From: Closterium sp. Naga37s-1
Lineage: Eukaryota; Streptophyta; Zygnematophyceae; Desmidiales; Closteriaceae
Direction: 5' to 3'
DNA length: 64,000 nt
Assembly: GCA_947471745.1 (NCBI GenBank)
Contig: CANJKZ010001112.1
Coordinates: 1,650,001 to 1,714,000, forward strand
In this document: positions 56,641-64,000 of the stretch, in pieces
Position numbering within the stretch: position 1 is the stretch's first letter
Layout: each line of letters begins with the position of its first letter
Made by a program: the position numbers and the translations under genes
The notes under the pieces: generated by a model
The model's database searches: none
What the model was told of the DNA's origin: nothing
The model's input: the letters and a program-made list of their open reading frames with translations, nothing else

Positions 56641-57455
56641 AGTTCTCGGCCTTGTCTCGGAGGTTGTTCGCTATACGTTGCCTTCCTCTCCCCCTCCTCT
56701 CACCATGCTCCCCCTCCCTACCCATGCACGCTCTACCTCTCTCTACCCATGACTTCGTTCGCTCTGTATATCTGCTCCCTCCTCTCACTGCATCTCCCGC
56801 CCACCCTCTTCCCTGCATCTTCCAGACTCCCACCCCCTGACTGCATGCCGCCATCGTTCAGGTCTCGCGTCACATGCAGCGTGCAGCCATGCATGCATGC
56901 ACATGGAGCTTCGTCATAATGAGCATGTCGTGGATCGACTTGCAAGGTTGCAGTTGCACGAGTGTGCTGATAACGTGCTCCCTTCCCAACGGGTTTTTTA
57001 TTAGGAGACACTTGTGATAAAAGATATCGGTTCTGAGCTTGGGTGTACCGTATGTATGGAGGCTGTTCAGCTCATGCTTGCAAATACGGTAAAAAAGCAG
57101 GTGCAATGCTGTAGTGGAGAAAGGCCGGCAATGGATGCCAATGCCGGTGCTGATGTTGATCCTAATCCCCAACAATACGCCGGCCTCCCAGCCAACACGC
57201 AGTACGGGATGTGCTGCTGCCAGAGCCCAGCAGCCAAGGCCTGTGCTGGGGGGTTCTTTACTCTGTGTATGCCCCACGCGGTCCGAGGCTCAAAGTGTGA
57301 GGTGCTGGGACGGCAAGGGAGACGGTGGGTCTTAAGAAGCCTACAAGCATCACACTTGGTTCTATAGAGTGCTGCCTCAAATGTCTGCTCCACATCGCTG
57401 CTCTTGACCATGTGCCCTGGAATGCTGCCCTACAGGCCACCTACAAGAGCGTGCG
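56641..57455. other. Region 3' of the isomerase-like gene
   Basis: Probably includes the 3' UTR of the minus-strand gene ending at 57456. Frames of 60-135 codons have no recognisable domain. Confidence 0.4.
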
Positions 57456-59541
57456 TCAGAGCGCTGCCACTGGAGGGTTGGGGCCGTGCCAGGGCAGCCC
57501 CAGCAGCCACGCCAGCTGCTCGTAGCGGTCGGAGCCAAAGAGCATGAGGGGGCGGGAGGGGGAGAGCGTGGCGCCTGTGGCCAGACGCACGGGGCGAGTG
57601 GTGGGGTGGATGAAGAGCGTCGGCACTCCGAATGCGCCCCCCTCTATGGCCGCCTGTGTGCTCGCCTGGCAGGGGTGATGGGGGCGTGGGGGGAGCATGG
57701 ATGGGCATGGGGGGAGCATGAGGTGGCGTGAGGGAGAGAAGGAGGTGCCTGTGGTTCCAGAAATGCCAACAACGTTTAGGATTGCTGCTTGAGTGACCAC
57801 GCTGGCACGTGAGTGACCGTAAGTGGTGTGGAGTGGTGTGGAGTGCGGAGCAATGGTCTAAGAAACTGCTCAACTGACTGCCGGAGCTTCCTTCTCAGCA
57901 GGCGTGGCAGCAGCAGCAATCAGAGCCTCCAGCTGAGAGGCCAGGATGGCAGCGTGGCAATGACAAGCACTGTGCACCGCGCACGTGCATCATGCACTCA
58001 CGGTCAGAGTGTGCTTGACAGCGGGCGTGGCGGCAGCAGCAAGGAGCTCATCCTGCTGCCACGCAGGGATGCCGGCCCGGCAGCACGCGTGGCGCAGAAA
58101 GGCCGGCGCCGTGATGTCGCTGCGCGATGGGGGTGGGGGTGAGATGTCAGACGGGGAGGAGTGAGAGGCGGAGGGGGAGGAGGCGGAGGAGGAGAGCGAG
58201 GAGGAGGAGAGCGAGGAGGAGGAGAGCGAGGAGGAGGAGAGCGAGGAGGAGGAGAGCGAGGAGGAGGCGGCTGTGGAGGCGGTGTGCGGGGTGGTTGCGG
58301 TGGAGTGGGCAGAGGGAGGAGGGCGGTGGGGGGCAGGAGCGGTCCAGATGGTGGTGAAGAGCGCTCGAGTGAGGGCCAGCAGCTCAGGCGAGTCGTGGCC
58401 CTGCTGGGACATGGGGCATGGGGCATGGAGTGGCGTGGTGACATGGCATGATGGCACGTACATGGGGGCAAGTTGGAAAGAGTTGAGCGAGCAGAAGGGG
58501 AACGAACAGAAGGCGCACAGAAGGCGAACAGCACAGTCCACAGCAGGTGCGTGTGAAAGAAATGGCCACGTGGTTGGGAAGGGCTTTGAGATATGGGATG
58601 GCTTTGAGATTCGTCACAGCAGACCCAGTTCTATCGCACGGAATGGCGTGCAGACACAGCTGGGAAAGGCCCCGGCCTTGCACTGCGTGGCGGGGACACA
58701 CGGGGGCCCGTGCCTGGGAGAGAGTGGCCGTGCCTGGGAGAGAGTGGCCGTGCCTGGGAGAGAGTGACCGTGCCTGGGAGAGAGTGGCCGTGCCTGGGAG
58801 AGAGTGGCCGAGTGGAAGCGGGAGAGAAACGGCAGGCGAGAGGGAGCAAGCAAGCAGGGCGAGTTGCAAAGGGAGGCGAGCAGAAAGCGACAGGGGCACC
58901 TATTGCAGGGCGAGGGCAGTGAGCAGGCGGCTGGCAGGGGAAGGCGCGAAAAGGATTGACAGGGCACCTGGTGCAGGGCGAGGTGCAGGAAGGGGCACCT
59001 GGTGCAGGGCGAGGGCGGTGAGCAGGCGCTGGCAGCGCAGCGTGGAGAAGCGCGGCGAGCCGAAGCCCGGTGGGACGGAGATGCGCGGCAGCTGGGCGAA
59101 CGCTGCTGTGCGCGCTATGTCTTGCTGTAACCACGCTCCTGGTGTGGGGGAGGGGAAGAGGGGGGGGGGGGGCAGTATGAGGATTGAGGAGGCAGGCAGG
59201 CAGGCAGGCGGGCAAAGGAGGCTGCTGTACGAGCTATGTCTTGCTGTAACCATGCTCCTGGTGGGGAGGAAGGAAGGGATGGGAGAGGGAGATGAAAGTG
59301 GGGGGTGGAGGTAGGGAGGAAGTGTTAGCTGGCCCACAGTGGCGGGCAAAACAGCATCTCTGGATTAAGAGAGCAGCACCACTGAACTCTGCCCACCACT
59401 CATCCCTGCCTGTCACGCACCTCTGCCTGTGACTGACCTCTAGCGGGCACAGCAGAGGGCATGGCGTTGCCAGTGGCGCGGAGGATGGCTCCCAGCAGCA
59501 CCGGCCGCAGCAGCACTCGCATGTTCCACAGGTGGCGGTAC
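57456..59541 (-). CDS. 2-hydroxychromene-2-carboxylate isomerase / GST-kappa-like protein (5' end unresolved)
   Basis: Supported exons: 59541-59438, 59138-58999, 58400-58002, 57665-57456; GT-AG with consistent phases. Landmarks of the DsbA/GST-kappa thioredoxin fold: LRPVLLGAILRATGN, then AWLQQDIARTA and LPRISVPPGF, LALTRALFTTIW, and GGAFGVPTLFI with the cis-Pro region, then LMLFGSDRYEQLAWLLGLPW. These match the isomerase family, whose members act on aromatic compounds or with glutathione; the substrate here is unknown. Exon 3 contains a Ser/Leu insertion (SSSSL repeated) absent from typical members. The N-terminal strand and active-site exon was not identified; a candidate start is ATG 60086 but its phase does not join. 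Introns hold partial exon copies. Confidence 0.72.
58190..58265 (-). repeat. 15-bp coding minisatellite (SSSSL)
   Basis: About five copies of a 15-bp unit (GAGGAGGAGAGCGAG on the plus strand), in frame within exon 3 of the isomerase-like gene. Encodes a Ser/Leu-rich loop. Confidence 0.85.
58709..58810. repeat. 20-bp minisatellite in an intron
   Basis: Five copies of GTGCCTGGGAGAGAGTGGCC in the intron between the second and third supported exons of the isomerase-like gene. Confidence 0.9.
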
Positions 59542-59690
59542 CTGCATGCATGGGGATGGGAAGGGACGAGGACGTGGGGGAGCGAGCGCAGAGAATGAGT
59601 TGCTGTGAGTCGATTGGAAGGCCAGCAGCACCACACACAGCAGCGCCTGCAGGCTCCCTCCACAGGTGGCGGTACCTGCATGCATGGGGC
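58895..59690 (-). repeat. Partial exon copies in introns of the isomerase-like gene
   Basis: 59690-59664 repeats the start and acceptor of exon 59541-59438 (RYRHLW). 59262-59217 repeats the start of exon 59138-58999 (GAWLQQDIARTAA). 58990-58895 holds two copies of that exon's 3' end with its splice donor (CTCGCCCTGCACCAG followed by GTGCCC). Confidence 0.75.
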
Positions 59691-60086
59691 AGCCTGGCAG
59701 GGGCGTGCGGAGCTGGGAGATGGCGGACCATGTTCGCTCTCACTCGCTCGCTCAGTGGGCTGTTGTGCTGATGGGCGCATGAAGAAGGCAACAAGCGTCT
59801 ACAACCAATTACCTTTGCACGGGAGAGGGTAGGAATGAAAAGAGCCCATCAGACAGCCCAGCGCAAAGTCGATGATCGAAACAGCCTCAGGCCGGCCCAG
59901 AGCAAGGGCTAACTCCAGAAGGGAGAAGGAGAGGGAAGGAGGTAGAGGGAGCGGGAGAGAGAGGGAGGGAGAGGGAGGGAGGGGGAGGGAGAGGGAGGGA
60001 GATCCCTCCGATCCTGCCGCTCCCGCCGCTCCTGCTGCTGTCGCCCCGCCCTCCTTCATCTCAGCACCGCTGCTGCTCCTCGCCAT

Positions 60087-61223
60087 GCAGGTCGCAGGTA
60101 TGTAGGGATACGGTGCCGTCGGTGCGGTGCAGTGCGGTGCGAGGACCCTTCTTTCACTCTCCAGTCTCGTCCTCGCCACACGTAGCGGCAGCGAAGGTCA
60201 TCTCGACAAGGGCGACCGTTTGCCGGCGGGACGGCCGTTTCGCGCCTGGCGGGCTGTCAAGGTCTGGCGGTATGCTGAAGTTTGACGATGAATTGGGCGC
60301 CTAAGAGGAGCCTTCTCGACAAATTGACGCGGCGCGTGATGATAGTTCGAGAGCGGGGAGAGGGAGGGAGTAACTCGGAGTTAGTACTGACTCGGTGCGG
60401 AGCTACGGGAGCCAACAGACGAGCCGACTGTCAGCGGCGTCGCTACGGTCGTGCGTGGATTGATCCAGAGAAGCGTGCTTGCTTCTTGCGGCTCGCTGGC
60501 TGGACTTCCCAAAAAAGACCTCTGACTGTACTTCGAAACTACTTCAAACGGACTAAGAAATTCCTATGTACCGACTCTCTCTCGGGACACATTGTGTCCA
60601 CAGGTTCCACAGCTTCACATCGGGACTCGGAGTGACAGCGCAATAAACTCATGGAAGCTGCTGGGAATGTGTGAAAACACGAGTCGTGGTGAAAGAGAAA
60701 CGAGGTCCAAGTGTAAAAACTTGTAACGTCTCGTACGACATAAAAGTTCGCCATAGGGCGAAGAGGTTTGGGAGGCACGGTACGGTTACCTGATTCTGGG
60801 CTGTGAGCTGCACTCGCGTCAGTCCCACGAACTTCGCAGCACCAGAGGTAGGTCGCCCTCTTTGCGAACGCTCGGTGCCGTTCGTCATTTTTGCCAAGTT
60901 TTGCTTCCTTGAACAAACTACGAGCCACCCTGTGCCCGCTATCCACCCTCGAGCAACGCTTGTCAGCACACCGCGATTACCGTCTCAGACGGTGGTTTTC
61001 CCAAACCAACGCCCAACACAAGGAGTTGAATAAGCTTGAGTGGAGACGGAGGTACCTCGCTTAGAGAAGCCCTACGCGAAACCAGTCGACTCCTTGTTCT
61101 CGCTTTTCCGCTCGGCCGACCTCCGCGCGTTGGTCTTCGCGTCGACTTAAAGCCGACGCCGTTCACCGCCGTTCGGTCTGCGCTGCGTCTGCGTGTCACC
61201 GCGAGTCGCCTCGTTGGAGCCGC
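60087..61223. other. Intergenic spacer between divergent genes
   Basis: Between the isomerase-like gene (minus) and PEX19 (plus), so probably holding both promoters. No gene or clear TATA box identified. Confidence 0.5.
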
Positions 61224-63543
61224 ATGGACTCGTCGGTTGACGACTTGGACGATCTTCTCGATAGTACGTTAAACGCGTTATTAGCAATCTCGGTAATATG
61301 TTGGATCCGTTTGTCAGCCTCGACAGCATGCCGATCAGTTACGATTAGGAAGCCATGTGCCCCGAGTCCGCTAAGAACGTGCAGTCCGCGGGGATCCATT
61401 CATTCATGCATGCAAGGCTCGTTCGGACTCGTGTGGGCATGCATGGGCACGAGCGCACGGATGAACGTGTCGTGCACGCCCCCGTTTGGGGCGCCTCAAA
61501 GAGCGACCACGATGCATTCAGCCCCCCCGCCATCGCCGTCGCCTCGTCATTTCTCTCCACTTCCGACCCCCTTCCTCCTACCCTCCCCTCCTCGTAGCGC
61601 CGTTTCTCCTCTATTTCTCACCCGCGTGTGTTCCTCCCTCCCTCCTTCCCTCCCTCCCTCCCTCCCTCCCTCCCTCCCTCCCTCCCTCCCTCCCTCCCTC
61701 CCTCCTTCCCACCCCCACTCCCCCCGCTCCCCTCCTCCGCTCTTTACCCCTCCTCTGTTCCCCACTTCCCCTCCTCTGTTCCCCACTTCCCCCCTTTCCC
61801 CTCCGCTCCTCCTCCCCTCCTCCTCCCCTTCGCCCCTTCCCAACCTCCTCCCCGCCTATCGCGCGCCCGTGCGCGCATGGCCTGTGACCAGGTGCATTGG
61901 AGGACTTCCGCCAAGACCCACCAGCACCTGCGCCCGCCGCCACTGCTGCCGCCACCAGCACCACCAGCGCCGCTGGTCCCGCTTCCCACACACCAACGCC
62001 CCCACTGCCAGCTGCCGCGTCACCTGCCGCGCCACTCGCCCTCGGCGCGTCCGCAGCAGCAGGGCTCGCCCGCGAGCAGGCACACGCGGGGTCAGGCCCC
62101 GCAGCGCCAGGCACAGGCGCAGGTGCAGCAGCGCCTGCAGCAGGGGCAGCAGCTCCGGTGGGGCTGGGGCTGGGAGGGGGCCTGCCGTCGCTGCCAGTGA
62201 GGAAGAAGAGAAGCGGCGTCGCAGGCACGGGCACGGGCAAGGCCAAGGCCGCTGCTGCTGGCGGCGGTGGTAAGACAAGTGGCAGTGGTGGTGGTGGCGG
62301 GGGTGCGAGTGGGAGTGGGGGCAGCAGCAGCGACGGCGGCGGTGGCGGCAGCGGGGGGATATCATCGACGTTGGAGCAGCTGCAGCAGCAGACACAGCGC
62401 ACCGTCAGTGGCATCGGGGAGGGGGACGATGCGGCACGGGGGAGGGCAGGAGCACGGGGGGGAGTGCCTGCAGGGCTGGGGGCGGGCTTGCCAGGGCTGG
62501 GCGGGCTGGGGGGGCTGGGGGGGCTAGAAGGGTTGGGAGGGGAGGGGGAGGAGTTGGATGAGGCGGTGGTGGAGCGACTGGTGAAGCAGTTTGAGGACAT
62601 GGGCACCCAGGTGAGACCTGACACCCAGGTGCGTGGTGCGGGCACTCAGCTGCTGTCGCATTTTTGCTGCAAGCTTCCCTCCGTCCTCTCCTCCTCCTCA
62701 GTGTCCTCTTCCTCTCCTCCCCTTCCCCCACAGCAAAACATGCAGACGCGGTGATGCAGCAGCTGCTCACACAGGGCTGATGAACCATCTCATGAGTCAT
62801 TGCTTCAGCCCCTCTTCGTCTCTGCCACCCTCGCTGCGCCCCCCCTCTGTGCAGGACATGGCGGGGCTGATGGACGCGGTGATGCAGCAGCTGCTCTCAA
62901 AGGACGTGCTGCACGGCCCAATGAGGGACCTCCACGCGCGCTACCCCGCCTGGCTCGCCGCCAACGCCGCCACTCTGCCGCCCGATGACCTGGCGCGGTA
63001 CGAGCGGCAGCAGCGCGCCATCGGGCGGCTGTGCGCGCTGTACGAGGAGAGGCCGGGCGACTTCGAGGCCATCATGGCGGTGATGGGGGAGATGCAGGCG
63101 TGCGGGCAGCCGCCCCCAGAGATGATCAAGGAGATCGCTCCCGGGCTGGAGATGGGGGAAGATGGCCTGCCTGTGTGAGTGCGCTGCTAGCTTCTCTGCT
63201 CTCACTCGCTGTTCCACTTGCTCCTCTCTCCTCTTTCACGTTTCCGCACTCCATCCTTGCCGCTTTGCTTCTGTCTGACTGCCCTTGTGGTGCTTTAATC
63301 TCGGGGGTCACTCCCTCATGGTTCAGTTCACAGCACACTCTGGAACAGTCTTCCCTCATTTTGGCTGCTCTGAAAGAAGAGCATAGCCAGCTTATCTGTT
63401 ATCAGCGCATGGCATCGCATCCCACTGTGCATCCGGTGTGGATCAAAAGGCCCTCCCTCGTGCTGGTCGTGGGTGTGGTGTGGTGCAGGCTGCCTGACAT
63501 GCTGCAAGGAGGGGACCTCCCTGCCGACTGCTCACTCATGTGA
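61224..63543 (+). CDS. PEX19: PEX19 peroxisomal membrane-protein import receptor, four exons
   Basis: Exons 61224-61263, 61892-62610, 62855-63174, 63489-63543; GT-AG, phases close to 377 codons plus stop. PEX19 binds newly made peroxisomal membrane proteins in the cytosol and docks on PEX3. The N-terminus reads DDLDDLLDSALEDF across the first splice, the conserved acidic start that binds PEX3 in the family. A long Ala/Gly-rich linker follows. The C-terminal helical domain includes MQQLLSKDVLHGPM, LHARYPAWL, YERQQRAIGRLC and PPPEMIKEIAPGL. The last exon ends in CSLM, a CaaX box predicted to be farnesylated, as in known PEX19 proteins. The linker is more Gly-rich than in land-plant homologues I know. 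Confidence 0.95.
61629..61695. repeat. (CCCT)n microsatellite in PEX19 intron 1
   Basis: About sixteen CCCT/CCTC tetramers in the first intron, followed by a short repeat CCTCTGTTCCCCACTTCCCC (two copies, about 61748-61790). Confidence 0.92.
62736..62790 (+). repeat. Partial exon 3 copy in PEX19 intron 2
   Basis: CAG then AACATGCAGACGCGGTGATG and CAGCAGCTGCTC resembles the start of exon 3 (ACATGGCGGGGC, GACGCGGTGATGCAGCAGC, TGCTC), including the upstream acceptor. It ends in a stop, so it is not used in the frame. Confidence 0.8.
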
Positions 63544-63764
63544 AAACCACTGCGAGGCGTCCCGCCTCTTCATGTGTGAAATAGGAATGGACACTTACAA
63601 CGTTCACTCATCGTAGGCGTCCCTTTACTAGGCCAAGGTTGGTGCCTGCATTCATACCCAAATGTCAATTGAAATATATTCATAGCCAATGCTAGCATTA
63701 CATTAGTGCACTATACAAGATTCCACAGCAACTACTACTAGCTATTGGCTACCCTGGACCTGAC
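63544..63764. other. PEX19 3' flank
   Basis: Presumed 3' UTR and downstream sequence. No gene. Confidence 0.4.
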
Positions 63765-64000
63765 TCCTGAGCTATCCCATCAGGAACACATCAATCCTCC
63801 TAAGCCATCCCTTCAGGAGCGCATCAGTGTTGAGCCATCCCTTCAGGAGCACATCAGTGTTGAGCCATCCCTTCAGGAGCGCATCAGTGCTGAGCCATCC
63901 CTTCAGGAGCGCATCAGTGCTGAGCCATCCCTTCAGGAGCGCATCAGTGTTGAGCCATCCCTTCAGGAGCGCATCAGTGCTGAGCCATCCCATGAGGAGC
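63765..64000. repeat. 30-bp minisatellite at the window end
   Basis: About eight copies of a 30-bp unit starting GAGCCATCCCTTCAGGAGC, running past the window edge. The period is a multiple of three, so a minus-strand frame repeats LLKGWLSTDA. No start, domain or splice evidence makes it a gene. Confidence 0.85.

Noticed and set aside
54395..56854. An 819-codon Leu/Pro/Ser-rich frame and overlapping long frames on the minus strand
   Set aside because: They run through three minisatellites whose composition avoids stops; there is no domain and several frames are open at once.
57014..57411. Cys-rich frames on both strands near 57.1-57.4 kb
   Set aside because: No family recognised and the two strands are equally open; more likely 3' UTR or spacer.
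59800..60086. N-terminal exon of the isomerase-like gene
   Set aside because: The frame from ATG 60086 crosses a pyrimidine-rich repeat and its best donor has the wrong phase for exon 59541-59438, and the expected FDFxSPxxYL-like motif is not clear.

Overview
The window looks like nuclear DNA of a green-lineage eukaryote, most likely a streptophyte alga or early-diverging plant. It is GC-rich. It carries Ty1/Copia elements, a chromodomain Ty3/Gypsy element and hAT-type DNA elements. Its few host genes have short exons with GT-AG introns and Ala/Gly/Pro-rich linkers. One is a plant-type receptor-like cytoplasmic kinase with an N-terminal MGNCC acylation signal. The genus is inference only; a zygnematophycean alga would fit.

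Positions 1-45,500 are almost entirely transposable elements. At 1-4,885 two truncated Copia 3' ends face each other, with a small non-autonomous LTR element (1623-3142) between them. Copia-1 (4886-11576) is decayed and joins a fragment of another Copia family on the minus strand (11577-14120). Then come an LTR plus gag start of a further family carrying a hAT MITE (14121-15260) and two Copia 5'-end fragments (15261-17715). After a purine tract, a 31-bp repeat array and a possible secreted-protein pseudogene lies a chromodomain Gypsy element (21860-34950, target duplication CAATC). It contains an almost intact Copia-2 (24312-31723, duplication ATTTT) and a solo LTR (33562-33704, duplication CTGGC). 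Next is a four-level nest at 35245-45489: a hAT MITE contains Copia-3, whose 3' LTR contains a larger hAT element, whose zinc-finger ORF contains another hAT MITE. Each level has a perfect target-site duplication.

Positions 45,771-63,543 hold host genes: an RLCK-type kinase (minus, six exons), an ArfGAP (minus, two exons), a candidate first exon of a single-pass membrane protein (plus), a 2-hydroxychromene-2-carboxylate isomerase/GST-kappa-like gene (minus, 5' end unresolved) and a complete PEX19 ending in a CaaX box (plus, four exons). The models for the kinase, ArfGAP and PEX19 are supported by splice phases that close exactly. These genes act in separate processes (signalling, vesicle traffic, a thioredoxin-fold enzyme, peroxisome membrane import); nothing suggests a shared pathway.

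Two patterns stand out. First, introns next to exons of all four multi-exon host genes hold degenerate partial copies of those exons; in the kinase, one such copy carries a 30-bp repeat of the catalytic-loop codons. Second, the Copia elements and the small non-autonomous element share very short LTRs (125-143 bp) with a conserved, covarying hairpin, and most are followed by element-specific GC-rich tandem repeats in the 5' leader.
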